DNA of 11,331 bases from Gammaproteobacteria bacterium (GTDB lineage: Bacteria; Pseudomonadota; Gammaproteobacteria; Pseudomonadales; Azotimanducaceae): contig PBGU01000057.1 in assembly GCA_002719135.1 (NCBI GenBank), forward strand, positions 26,262 to 37,592, given 5' to 3'. The notes beneath the pieces are model-generated. The model saw only the letters and a list, made by a program, of their open reading frames with translations. It ran no database searches and was not told where the DNA came from. Shown one piece after another: positions 1 through 8,207 of this stretch. Numbering within the stretch: the first letter of the stretch is position 1; the number at the start of each line of letters is the position of its first letter. The translations under genes and the position numbers were made by a program.

Positions 1-1889
1 TCGGTTTGGTCGTTTGATCGTTCGGATGACCAATCCCTAGTCGCCTCTTGCAGGCTTTGTTGGTAATAGAGCTTGGCATAATGGCCTCCGCTTCGAATGA
101 GCTGGGCGTGATCGCCAATTTCCAAGATTTCACCTTCGTCGAGAACGACGATCTGATCCGCATTTCGAATCGTCGACAGACGATGAGCGATTACGAAACT
201 GATACGACCCGATAAGACCTGGCCGAGGCTGCGTTGAATCTTAGCCTCGGTGACCGTGTCGACTGAGCTGGTTGCTTCGTCCATCACCAATATCTGTGGG
301 TCGGCAAGAATGGCCCGTGCGAACGAGACGAGCTGTTTCTGACCTACGGATAACATATCACCGTCTTCTCCCACCTCGGTCTGGTAGGCGTTCTCTAGTG
401 AATTGATGAACTCGTGGGCCCCGACGGTTTCTGCGGCGTGGATTACGTCGCTATCGGAGGCCGTTAAACGGCCGTACCGAATATTTTCGAGGACGGTTCC
501 TCGAAAGACGTGCGCGTTCTGGAGAACGACGCCGAGGTTAGACTGGAGCCAACGAAGGCTACGGTTACGATAGTCGATACCGTCGATAAGGACTTGTCCC
601 GATGTTGGCTGATAGAAACGGCAGACGAGATTAACGAGGGTACTTTTCCCGCCGCCGGTGGGACCGACGATGGCGATGGTTTCACCTTTACGCGCGGTCA
701 GGTTGATGCCGCGGAGGACGGGGACCGCAGCGTTGTATGCGAAGTTGACGTTCACTAGCTCGACTTCGTGAATATCGACAGGCCCGCCGTCTGCAGCTCG
801 AGTTTCGCGTTGTGGTGTAGACCGATGGATACGCACGGCGTTGGATACAGAATCTGAGTCTTTAATCTCGGGTTCAGCATCAATGAGGCTTAAGACTCTT
901 TCGGCCGACGCTTGTGCCATCTGCATTTCCGCGAACCAGTACCCCATCACTTCCACGGGGTCGAAGAAGTGTCGAGCGAACATCATGAAAGCCACTAACG
1001 TACCGGCTTCGATAATGCCAACCAGCATGTCCGATCCGCCGACCGCGAGTGTGAGTCCAACCGCCACGCTGCTCATTATTAGAATGATTGGAATATAAAT
1101 TGCCGACAAGGTGAGGTTTCGAACAGACGCGATGTACATGTCACCTGTCAGGTGGCGGAATTCGCTTGCATTGGGCGCTTCTTTCGAAAACGTTTTGCTC
1201 GTGAGAACTCCCATAACGCCCTGCGTATATGTGCCTGTGATCCTTGAATTGGTACGGCGCACGGCACGCGCGCTACCGAGAATGGTTCGTTGGAATTTTA
1301 TAGACACCCAAGTAAGGAATGGGACGATGGCCAACACCAACAGTGCCAATTTCCAGTTCATCACGAGCATCGCAACTGTCATACCGAGCATGACCGTGAT
1401 ACCCCAGATGAGATCGAGCAACCCCCACGCCAGGATGTTCGTGAGGCGTTCGCAATCGGATGTCATACGCGCCATTAACCAGCCGACGGGCCGATAGTCG
1501 AAAAATGAAAACGACAAATTTTGCAAGTTCGCGAATGCCGCTTCCCGGATGTCGTAACTCGCGTAGACGCGAATTTTCGACGTCATCCATATGAAACTAC
1601 CAATGGAAACGGCCATGAAGAGACAGGTTCCTAAGTAAACCATTGCCCAGAAAAACAGATCGGCTTCTTGACCGTTTGCGTCGACGTCGTCGATTAACCA
1701 CTTGGTAATAAGGGGATACGCCATCTCCATAAGCGCAGTAACGCTTCCGGCGACCACCATCACCCATAATTCGGCTTTGTAGGGGAGCGTAAAGGTGAAC
1801 AAACGTCGCCAGAGGCTGATTTGCATCGAGGCACTGGATCGCACTTCGTCGAAGCCATCGTCATAATTCTCGTCGTCGTAGTTATCCAC
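1..1889 (-). CDS. ABC exporter half-transporter, MdlB/BmrD-like subunit (3' end cut by window edge)
   Basis: Half-size ABC exporter: a membrane domain (about residues 25-350) followed by an ATPase domain. It probably pairs with the subunit encoded just upstream to export a hydrophobic compound, lipid or peptide across the inner membrane. Visible in the translation: Walker A GPTGGGKST (409-417), Q-loop Gln457, signature LSVGQ (513-517, Val replacing Gly), Walker B ILVMD with catalytic Glu538, D-loop SSVD and switch His569. The frame is open to base 1 (629 residues), so only a short C-terminal tail is missing. The start chosen is GTG at 1889, which overlaps the upstream stop (GTGGATAA), as expected for translational coupling. 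It adds an acidic Asp/Tyr-rich leader of about 16 residues. An in-frame ATG at 1826 (residue 22) is the alternative. The LSVGQ plus Glu pattern matches MdlB of E. coli. The substrate cannot be told from sequence. Confidence 0.93.
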   Translation of the reverse strand, partial: MDNYDDENYDDGFDEVRSSASMQISLWRRLFTFTLPYKAELWVMVVAGSVTALMEMAYPLITKWLIDDVDANGQEADLFFWAMVYLGTCLFMAVSIGSFIWMTSKIRVYASYDIREAAFANLQNLSFSFFDYRPVGWLMARMTSDCERLTNILAWGLLDLIWGITVMLGMTVAMLVMNWKLALLVLAIVPFLTWVSIKFQRTILGSARAVRRTNSRITGTYTQGVMGVLTSKTFSKEAPNASEFRHLTGDMYIASVRNLTLSAIYIPIILIMSSVAVGLTLAVGGSDMLVGIIEAGTLVAFMMFARHFFDPVEVMGYWFAEMQMAQASAERVLSLIDAEPEIKDSDSVSNAVRIHRSTPQRETRAADGGPVDIHEVELVNVNFAYNAAVPVLRGINLTARKGETIAIVGPTGGGKSTLVNLVCRFYQPTSGQVLIDGIDYRNRSLRWLQSNLGVVLQNAHVFRGTVLENIRYGRLTASDSDVIHAAETVGAHEFINSLENAYQTEVGEDGDMLSVGQKQLVSFARAILADPQILVMDEATSSVDTVTEAKIQRSLGQVLSGRISFVIAHRLSTIRNADQIVVLDEGEILEIGDHAQLIRSGGHYAKLYYQQSLQEATRDWSSERSNDQT

Positions 1890-3717
1890 GGTTCAAGCCC
1901 TCGAGATCGTTGCGAATCGACTCGTCAAGGGCACCTTGGATTTCGCATAGACGGCGATACGGACCTTGCTCTTCCGCAAGTTGTTGATGGGATCCCTGCT
2001 GGACGATGCAGCCGTTGTCCATGACGAGGATACGGTCGGCGTTTCGCACCGTGGTCAGTCGATGAGCAACGATGAGCGTCGTCCGCCGGCCACGACGCTG
2101 TTCCAGTGCCGTTAGGATGCGGTGCTCGGTATCCGTATCGACGGCGGACAGTGAATCATCAAGTACGAGTATGGGCGGATCTTTGAGTAGGGCTCGCGCC
2201 AAGGCGACGCGTTGTCGCTGACCACCCGATAGCGTCACGCCGCGTTCGCCGACCATGGTGTCGTAGCCGTTGGCGAACTTGGATATTGACTCGTGCAACG
2301 AGGCGTCTTGCGACGCTTGTAGTAAATCCTCGTGTGGCGCAGCAGGCCGTCCGACGCGGAGGTTTGAATCAATCGTTTGTGCGTAAAGGAATGGATCTTG
2401 GAGTACCACTCCGATTTGGGTACGAATCCACTCGCGGTCCGTCTCGTTTATCTCCAAGTCGTCGATCTTTATTTGCCCTCTTTGGTAGGGATAGAACCGT
2501 AGCAGCACACGGATAAACGTCGTCTTGCCGCAGCCCGGTGGGCCCACCAGTGCGACCGTTTCGCCAGGAGCGACCGATAACGACATGTTCCGAAGAATGC
2601 CTTGTCCGTTGGGGTAACTAAAATCTAGGTTCGTAACGGTAATAGCGCCGCGCCCCCTTCCTGTCGCGGGCGTTGGCTCGACACTTTCCTCGGGCGAGTT
2701 AAGAATATGGTCAACGCGTCCGAGCGCGACGACAGCTTTGCCCGAATCAGTAAGGACGCGCCCGAGGTGGCGAATCGGCCAAATGACCATCGAGACTTGG
2801 CTGATAAAGACAAACAGTTCGCCGACGGTAAGTGAACCTTCGACGAGGAATACGCCACCAGCGATCAGTACGATCCCAATCTGGCAGGTCGCTACAAAGT
2901 CGCTGGCACACCAATAGATGGCCATGACCTTATTTAACCGGTAGTAGTTGTCGCGGAACGCTTTATTGCGTCCGCTAAATCGGTCCCGTTCGAAGTCATG
3001 GCGAGCAAACGCGCGAACGACTCGGATACCGGTGAGATTTTCTTTTAGCACCGCGGTTAAAGCGCCTTCCGATGCATCGGTGATTTCAAACAGTGTCTTG
3101 ATTCGACGGAAGAACACGAAAGCACCCACACCGAGCAAGGGCATGAGGCAGATCGACAACCATGCGAGTCGGTAATCACGCCAAAAGAGGACTGGCAACA
3201 TGGCAAATAAGAGCAGCACGGCCCGACCAATCTCGACGACGTGGGCCTGCAGGAAGACGCGGATGGTTTCAACGTCTGAAGTGCAGCGCTGGACCAAATC
3301 GCCGCTGTCGGCATTGTCAAAAAAAGCTGCTGGCAGTCGGTGGAGGTGTCCGAAAAGTTCGTCCCGGAGTCGTTGTGCCAAGGCTTCAGAAGCGATCGCT
3401 GCCCAGCGGCTTTTGAGAAAACTAAATACCCCTGCGAGGAGGGTTAGGACCACTCCGGCAGCAGCCGACAGCCATAGATACCACGTAAACGAGTCTGATC
3501 CGCTCAACTCGCGGGTTAGCGAAACGAGGACATTGGTACCGAGGCTGAAATCCTGGTAGACGACGACATCAAGCGCATACATGCCGACCAACGGGGCGAC
3601 AATGGTAAAGACGCTCGCCATTCCCATAGCGATTAGGGCGAGGGAGTAGCGAGTGCGTTGTCCTCGGGTAATGACCCAGAGACTATTGCGACTGGTCGTA
3701 CTGACGGCGTTATTCAC
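1882..3717 (-). CDS. ABC exporter half-transporter, MdlA/BmrC-like subunit
   Basis: Complete 611-residue half-size ABC exporter, the usual length for the family. The N-terminal membrane domain has hydrophobic segments near residues 24-50, 80-100, 162-180, 183-203, 265-292 and 300-318. The ATPase domain carries Walker A GPPGCGKTT (392-400), Q-loop Gln440, a canonical LSGGQ signature (496-500), Walker B ILVLD (516-520) and switch His552. The residue after Walker B is Asp521 where a catalytic Glu is normal, giving the LDDSLSAVD motif also found in MdlA. Such subunits work as heterodimers whose partner supplies the competent catalytic site, and that partner is the next gene, overlapping by 8 bp. 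The start is GTG at 3717, with AGGA at 3722-3725 four bases upstream. The gene follows the transglutaminase-like gene by 47 bp, so co-transcription is likely. Exporter function is confident; the substrate is unknown. Confidence 0.95.
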   Translation of the reverse strand: MNNAVSTTSRNSLWVITRGQRTRYSLALIAMGMASVFTIVAPLVGMYALDVVVYQDFSLGTNVLVSLTRELSGSDSFTWYLWLSAAAGVVLTLLAGVFSFLKSRWAAIASEALAQRLRDELFGHLHRLPAAFFDNADSGDLVQRCTSDVETIRVFLQAHVVEIGRAVLLLFAMLPVLFWRDYRLAWLSICLMPLLGVGAFVFFRRIKTLFEITDASEGALTAVLKENLTGIRVVRAFARHDFERDRFSGRNKAFRDNYYRLNKVMAIYWCASDFVATCQIGIVLIAGGVFLVEGSLTVGELFVFISQVSMVIWPIRHLGRVLTDSGKAVVALGRVDHILNSPEESVEPTPATGRGRGAITVTNLDFSYPNGQGILRNMSLSVAPGETVALVGPPGCGKTTFIRVLLRFYPYQRGQIKIDDLEINETDREWIRTQIGVVLQDPFLYAQTIDSNLRVGRPAAPHEDLLQASQDASLHESISKFANGYDTMVGERGVTLSGGQRQRVALARALLKDPPILVLDDSLSAVDTDTEHRILTALEQRRGRRTTLIVAHRLTTVRNADRILVMDNGCIVQQGSHQQLAEEQGPYRRLCEIQGALDESIRNDLEGLNRG

Positions 3718-3721
3718 GATA

Positions 3722-3725
3722 TCCT
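3722..3725 (-). promoter_or_regulatory. Ribosome binding site of the MdlA-like gene
   Basis: On the minus strand AGGA lies four bases before GTG at 3717 and supports that non-ATG start. It sits between two GATATC palindromes (3718-3723 and 3726-3731), each sharing bases with it or touching it. This may be chance. Confidence 0.5.
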
Positions 3726-3745
3726 GATATCTATCTTGGAGTATT

Positions 3746-3776
3746 GCCGGTTACTTCAGATGTTCTAAGAACCGGC
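3746..3776 (-). other. Stem-loop spanning the stop codon of the transglutaminase-like gene
   Basis: GCCGGTT (3746-3752) and AACCGGC (3770-3776) form a perfect 7-bp inverted repeat around a 17-base loop that holds the TAG stop (3767-3765). In the transcript no U-run follows, so it does not look like a full intrinsic terminator. It could be a processing or partial read-through structure between two operon genes, or chance. Confidence 0.35.
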
Positions 3777-5141
3777 GTTGACGTATTCGGTTTCGACTAC
3801 CTTGAAGCTCATCGATGACTGATCCAATGCAGCCATTGTCTCATCCGAAAGTCGTAAGTGTGTGGCATCTGCCCTTACTTGATTCCATGTTGGATCCACG
3901 GGTATCCACAAGCCGTCCACCGCTATCTCGTTCCACGCGTGTTTGGCGAAGACTCCGTTGTCTGCATCGTAGGCGAGACCCACGATAGTTTTAGCAGGGA
4001 GCCTAGCGGCACGAGCTAGCGTGGTAAACAGCTCCGCAAACTCGGAACAGTCCCCACGACGGCGGCTGAGCGTCTCCGAGACGCTCTGGATGTGCTGGAG
4101 GTCTTCATAGACTAGGTAGTCGTGAACAAAATGAATCAAAGCCTCGGCGCGGTTCAGTGGTGATAATGTATCTTGTGCCACAGCGCTGGCGAGGGCTGCG
4201 ATCGATTCGTCGGAGACAGGATGCTGTAGTGTTTCCCGAAGAAACGAAGCTAGCGTATTGGGATCGACCTTGATGTGCGAGACGCTGTTACCAACAAGCA
4301 AGATTCCGTCGTCCCAAGGCATTTCCCCAAATGGCTTCAATACAAGCCGTGATAGTTTCTTCGGGTTGTGTAGCGGCTCTGCCGTAGTAATTGAAAAGTC
4401 TGGGCGATGGGGAGAATTTGCTCGTTGACGCCAAATCGATGCCGCCGCTTCATCGGTGACTCGGTCGAGAAAAAAGTGTCGATCCACCATTGCTTTGGCC
4501 ATGAACTTGGGATCAAGTTGAATTTCGGCGAACCCGAGCTCGTTCGCGGACCGCACAAGGTAACCTTGATTATTTCGTTCGACGATGGACCAGACTTTGG
4601 TTGCAATATCCAACCTTTCGAAATCGATGTGCTTGGTCTTTCGAGACAGCTTTGGCCTCGGCGAGTCACTCATCAACCACAACTCGATATCGAGGTAATC
4701 GGCTAGACGATAATCGGTCGTTAGCGGCAACCGTGCCCCCGTCGGTGCGACTGCATAGAGCTTGCCTCGGTCTCTCAAGACACGCGCGTTAAGGACGTTA
4801 CCCGGTCCGCGGCGTTGAGTATGGGTCGCACGGATGAGCTGATAAGGCGGTTCAGCCGCAAACACATGGACTTCTTCGATGTGCGTCTCAAACTTACTAT
4901 CTAAACGGAATCGCATTTCGGTCACGAATCGAATCGTCCGATCGAGGAGAACCGCGGTTCGATATTGTCCGACAGCTTGCTGGTTTAACGACACGCGGTA
5001 CCAGTGTTCGCCCTCCATTTGTTGGATCATCTCCACGAGCGATTGGCGTGGGTTTTGTTGGTACAACCAAGTTGCGGTCACCGCAATCAGTGTGGCCAGG
5101 CACATCAGGCCCCATCGTTTTCGTGTTTCTTTGACGTCCAT
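3765..5141 (-). CDS. Membrane-anchored transglutaminase-like (papain-fold) protein
   Basis: 458-residue protein. A basic N-terminus (KETRKR) followed by one hydrophobic segment (about 11-27) points to a signal anchor with the rest in the periplasm. Residues 40-290 match no domain I recognise; they are mixed and probably beta-rich. The C-terminal third is a transglutaminase-like core: Cys365 in RRGDCSEFAEL, His401 in KHAWNEI and Asp416 in WIPVDPTWNQ, the expected order and spacing of the Cys-His-Asp triad. Bacterial members of this superfamily act as proteases, peptide cross-linkers or amidases, and the exact reaction cannot be inferred. It is the first gene of a probable operon with the two ABC exporter subunits downstream, so it may act on the exported material or in the envelope. 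The start is ATG at 5141; no strong ribosome binding site is visible. Fold confidence is high, function open. Confidence 0.9.
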   Translation of the reverse strand: MDVKETRKRWGLMCLATLIAVTATWLYQQNPRQSLVEMIQQMEGEHWYRVSLNQQAVGQYRTAVLLDRTIRFVTEMRFRLDSKFETHIEEVHVFAAEPPYQLIRATHTQRRGPGNVLNARVLRDRGKLYAVAPTGARLPLTTDYRLADYLDIELWLMSDSPRPKLSRKTKHIDFERLDIATKVWSIVERNNQGYLVRSANELGFAEIQLDPKFMAKAMVDRHFFLDRVTDEAAASIWRQRANSPHRPDFSITTAEPLHNPKKLSRLVLKPFGEMPWDDGILLVGNSVSHIKVDPNTLASFLRETLQHPVSDESIAALASAVAQDTLSPLNRAEALIHFVHDYLVYEDLQHIQSVSETLSRRRGDCSEFAELFTTLARAARLPAKTIVGLAYDADNGVFAKHAWNEIAVDGLWIPVDPTWNQVRADATHLRLSDETMAALDQSSMSFKVVETEYVNAGS

Positions 5142-5306
5142 CGCCAGGAAGCAGTCTATTGCGATAAGGGGGGAAGTTTACGGGGAGGCAGTTTGAATTG
5201 CGCGCCACGGTATCGAGATTTCGAGACCTTGCGGGTGGATTAATCGTGTTCCTGAATCTGTGTGGACGCTTTGAGACCGTTGATTCTCTATACAGTAAAA
5301 TAACGT
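5142..5306. promoter_or_regulatory. Divergent intergenic region between the transglutaminase-like operon and glnS
   Basis: This 165-bp gap is the largest non-coding stretch in the window and must hold start signals for both directions. For glnS, TATACA (5289-5294) and TAAAAT (5296-5301) resemble -10 boxes. TTGAGA (5271-5276) resembles a -35 box, but the spacing (12 and 19 bp) is poor. For the leftward operon no convincing sigma-70 pair was found. A short direct repeat TCGAGA (two copies, at 5213-5218 and 5221-5226) is too brief to interpret. No tRNA, small ORF or leader peptide is evident. Confidence 0.4.
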
Positions 5307-6965
5307 ATGACCGCTGACTTACGCGACTTCATACGCAACCGCATACGTCGGGATCTCGATGAAGGTGCCCTTGAACAAGGCGTGGTGACACGGTTTCCCC
5401 CAGAGCCTAACGGCTATCTACATATCGGCCATGCGAAGTCCATTTGTCTGAATTTTGGTGTTGCGCAGGAGTTCGGCGGCAAAACCTACCTGCGATTTGA
5501 TGACACCAATCCAAGCAAAGAGAGTGAAGAGTTCGTTCGATCGATCCAGGACGACATAAATTGGCTTGGATTTGATTGGGGTGAGAATTTGACGTTTGCG
5601 TCAGACTACTTTGATCAATTGTTTGAATTTGCGAAACAGCTGATTGTTGATGGCAAGGCGTTTGTTTGCAGCCAGAGTGCAGAAGAAATGAGGCAAAGCC
5701 GAGGAACTCTCACTGAGCCTGGGCGGGATAGTCCGTTCCGTAATCGCGCGGTTGCCGAGAATGTTGATCTGTTCGAGCGTATGCGGGCGGGCGAATTCGG
5801 GGATGGTGCACACGTGTTGCGTGCGCGCATCGATATGGCGTCTCCCAATATCAACCTCCGAGACCCCGTGTTATATCGAATCATGCATAAGAGTCACCAC
5901 CGAACCGGTGATCGTTGGAGCATTTATCCGATGTATGACTTCACCCATTGCATTTGCGACGCTCTTGAAGGTATCTCTCATTCTCTTTGTACGTTGGAAT
6001 TTGAAGACCATCGGCCTCTCTATGACTGGGTCTTAGATAACATCAACATCAATTTTCATCCCCCTCAAATCGAATTTTCACGCTTGGGTCTTGAGTACAA
6101 CGTGATGTCGAAACGCGTCCTGGCGGAGTTGGTAGACAAAGGAAAAGTTGATGGATGGAGCGATCCACGACTGCCGACACTTGCCGGGCTGCGTCGACGC
6201 GGTGTACCCGCCAGCGCCATTCGCGATTTTTGTCAGCGCGTTGGGGTAACGAAACAGGACAACCTGGTTGAAGTAAAGTTGCTTGAGTTCTGTATCCGCC
6301 AGGCATTAGAGGCGCAAACACCGCGAGTCATGGCTGTGTTGGAACCCTTGCGCGTGACGGTAACGAATTTCGAGGGCGAGGACGAAGTACTCGATGCTCC
6401 TTGGCATCCCAAGCAACCTGAAATGGGGATTCGAAAGCTAGTATTTGGCCGGGAGCTATTTATTGAAAGGTCTGATTTTAATGACGAGCCGCCGGATAAA
6501 TTCAAACGGCTTTCCCCTGGCGCAATGGTTCGGCTTCGTTACGCGTACATCATTCGCTGCGACGAGGTGGTTAGGAGCGCCTCGGGGGAAATAGAATCCA
6601 TCCAGGCAACGTACTTTCCCGATTCGCGAAGCGGTGACGATACCAGTGGCCTGAAACCAAAGGGCGTGATTCATTTCGTTGCGGCTTCTAACGCACGTCG
6701 GGTTAGGATCCAATCGTTCGGCTATCTTTTCCGCACGCCGAATCCGAAGGACATAGACCAGGATTTCAACGACAACTCGGTCGCCTCGACCGATGGCTTT
6801 GTTGAAAGCGGTATCGCCCAAGCGCCGGACGCTCACGTTCAGTTCGAACGAACAGGTTATTTCTACCGTGACTCATCGAGTAGTGAAGGACTGGAAAGCG
6901 ATGCTATCGGTGACTCCTTGATATTTAATCGAACGGTTTCGCTACGCGACAGTTGGAAGCCGTGA
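5307..6965 (+). CDS. glnS: Glutaminyl-tRNA synthetase
   Basis: Charges tRNA(Gln) with glutamine in the cytoplasm (class Ic aminoacyl-tRNA synthetase, ATP-dependent). The 552-residue product has almost the length of the E. coli enzyme (554) and can be followed alongside it from end to end. It has PPEPNGYLHIGHAKS with the HIGH motif at 39-42, LRFDDTNP near 62-69, IYPMYDFTHC near 207-215, and VMSKR (266-270) in place of KMSKS, as in GlnRS. These block glutamyl-tRNA synthetase as an alternative. The C-terminal anticodon-binding beta-barrels are present, ending in FNRTVSLRDSW. The start is ATG at 5307; the upstream bases show no clear Shine-Dalgarno. Presence of GlnRS means this organism probably does not rely on transamidation to make Gln-tRNA. 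It is a housekeeping gene, and its link to the neighbours is likely only positional. Confidence 0.98.
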   Translation: MTADLRDFIRNRIRRDLDEGALEQGVVTRFPPEPNGYLHIGHAKSICLNFGVAQEFGGKTYLRFDDTNPSKESEEFVRSIQDDINWLGFDWGENLTFASDYFDQLFEFAKQLIVDGKAFVCSQSAEEMRQSRGTLTEPGRDSPFRNRAVAENVDLFERMRAGEFGDGAHVLRARIDMASPNINLRDPVLYRIMHKSHHRTGDRWSIYPMYDFTHCICDALEGISHSLCTLEFEDHRPLYDWVLDNININFHPPQIEFSRLGLEYNVMSKRVLAELVDKGKVDGWSDPRLPTLAGLRRRGVPASAIRDFCQRVGVTKQDNLVEVKLLEFCIRQALEAQTPRVMAVLEPLRVTVTNFEGEDEVLDAPWHPKQPEMGIRKLVFGRELFIERSDFNDEPPDKFKRLSPGAMVRLRYAYIIRCDEVVRSASGEIESIQATYFPDSRSGDDTSGLKPKGVIHFVAASNARRVRIQSFGYLFRTPNPKDIDQDFNDNSVASTDGFVESGIAQAPDAHVQFERTGYFYRDSSSSEGLESDAIGDSLIFNRTVSLRDSWKP

Positions 6966-7022
6966 TTATCAATCCTCGGGTTTGCGGTCAACCAAAACGA
7001 GATATACAGGAATATCGTTAGG

Positions 7023-8207
7023 ATGGTGGACGGTCCACTAACTCACCTGCGGGTACTCGAACTGGGCACGTTAATTGCGGGACCTTTCTGTGGTCAATTG
7101 TTTGGTGATATGGGTGCCGACGTCATTAAGATCGAGCCACCGGGTGTCGGCGATCCCATGCGTTCATGGGGCAGGGGTCTCCCGGTCTGGTGGCCGGTGA
7201 TCGCTCGCAACAAGCGCTGCATTACCCTAAATCTCCGGGTTCCGGCAGGACAGGAGCTGCTGAAGCGACTGCTCCAGGATTCAGACGTCCTAATTGAGAA
7301 CTTTCGTCCAGGCACGATGGAGAAATGGGGACTCGACTATGAAGTCTTGTCCGCCATTAATCCCGGGCTCGTCATGGTTCGGGTTTCGGGGTTTGGTCAA
7401 TCAGGGCCCTACTCATCGAGGGCAGGCTATGGATCCATCGGCGAGGCTATGGGCGGTATTCGCTACCTCGCGGGTGATCCGGACCGCCCACCGAGCCGTG
7501 TCGGCCTTTCGATTGGTGACTCCCTGGCCGCGACGTTTGCTTGCGTCGGCGCCCTCGCCGCATTGCACGAAAGAGATCGAACTGGACAAGGCCAAGTGGT
7601 TGATTCCGCTATATACGAAGCCGTGCTCGCAGTGATGGAATCAACGGTCCCAGAATACACAGAAGGAGGTGAGATTCGTGAAAGAAGTGGCGCTATATTG
7701 CCAAAAATCGCTCCTTCCAATGTCTATCCGACCGCCGATGACGATTCCATAGTGATGGGTGCCAATCAAGATTCTGTGTTTAGGCGACTCGCGGAAGCCA
7801 TGGGCGATCCGTCGTTGGCGGAACATCCCGATTACGCGGACCACGTCTCGCGAGGAGAACACCAAGAGGAACTCGATGAGCTCATCGGGCGTTGGACGGT
7901 GACGCTCGATGCCGACGCGCTGCTCCAGCAGCTCGAAGCCCATGGTGTTCCGGCGGGTCGGATTTATCGTGCACCGGAGATGATCGAGGACCCTCATTTT
8001 CAAGCGCGAGAATCGATCGTCGACGTGGACCATCCGGCATTTAAGAATCTAAAAATGCAGAATATTTTCCCGAAGCTGTCCCGGTCCCAAGGAAAAATTA
8101 GGTGGCCTGGGCCCGAACTTGGCGCGCATAACGCAGAGATCTATCGTGATCTGCTCGAAATTTCAGACGAGACGTTGCAAGACCTAATCCACGACGGCGT
8201 AGTTTGA
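7023..8207 (+). CDS. CaiB/BaiF family (family III) CoA-transferase
   Basis: 394-residue enzyme of the formyl-CoA transferase / CaiB / BaiF family, which moves CoA between carboxylic acids through an aspartyl-CoA thioester. Family features: the N-terminal LRVLELGTLIAGPFCGQLFG (9-28), MGADVIKIEPP (30-40), ENFRPGTMEKWGLDYE (92-107), VSGFGQSGPY (121-130), and Asp166 in SIGDSLAAT, the position of the catalytic Asp. GRIYRAPEMIEDPHF near the C-terminus is also typical. Length is normal for the family. The start is ATG at 7023. AGGA at 7008-7011 is 11 bases upstream, and GTG at 7026 is a possible alternative. It follows glnS by 57 bp with no terminator seen, and its stop overlaps the next start. The acyl substrates cannot be read from sequence; the neighbouring amino-acid enzyme hints at a short dicarboxylic or hydroxy acid. 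Confidence 0.94.
   Translation: MVDGPLTHLRVLELGTLIAGPFCGQLFGDMGADVIKIEPPGVGDPMRSWGRGLPVWWPVIARNKRCITLNLRVPAGQELLKRLLQDSDVLIENFRPGTMEKWGLDYEVLSAINPGLVMVRVSGFGQSGPYSSRAGYGSIGEAMGGIRYLAGDPDRPPSRVGLSIGDSLAATFACVGALAALHERDRTGQGQVVDSAIYEAVLAVMESTVPEYTEGGEIRERSGAILPKIAPSNVYPTADDDSIVMGANQDSVFRRLAEAMGDPSLAEHPDYADHVSRGEHQEELDELIGRWTVTLDADALLQQLEAHGVPAGRIYRAPEMIEDPHFQARESIVDVDHPAFKNLKMQNIFPKLSRSQGKIRWPGPELGAHNAEIYRDLLEISDETLQDLIHDGVV
8204..8207 (+). other. TTGA stop/start overlap
   Basis: The TTG start of the PLP enzyme and the TGA stop of the CoA-transferase share the four bases TTGA. This is the usual coupling arrangement (compare ATGA) but with a rare start codon. No strong Shine-Dalgarno precedes it, so re-initiation by the terminating ribosome is the probable route. 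Confidence 0.8.

Noticed and set aside
1111..1497. Plus-strand open frame of 128 codons inside the MdlB-like gene
   Set aside because: It lies opposite a clear ABC membrane domain, shows no recognisable domain, and is rich in residues expected of an antisense shadow.
3200..3559. Plus-strand open frame of 119 codons inside the MdlA-like gene
   Set aside because: It is antisense to the conserved membrane domain, low in hydrophobic structure, and has no family resemblance.
3718..3731. Paired GATATC palindromes around the ribosome binding site as an operator
   Set aside because: Two 6-base palindromes two bases apart are too short and too AT-biased to claim a binding site without conservation data.
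3746..3776. Intrinsic terminator after the transglutaminase-like gene
   Set aside because: The stem is only 7 bp with a 17-base loop and no U-run follows on the minus strand; the next gene begins 47 bp on and looks co-transcribed.
5271..5301. Sigma-70 promoter for glnS (TTGAGA with TATACA or TAAAAT)
   Set aside because: Spacers of 12 and 19 bp fit poorly, and the second -10 box would leave almost no leader; kept only as a note in the intergenic entry.
6456..6836. Minus-strand open frame of 126 codons inside glnS
   Set aside because: It is antisense to the conserved GlnRS anticodon-binding domain with no independent support.
5307..6965. Glutamyl-tRNA synthetase (gltX) as the identity
   Set aside because: PPEPNGYLHIGHAKS, the VMSKR motif and the C-terminal beta-barrel region match GlnRS, not bacterial GluRS.
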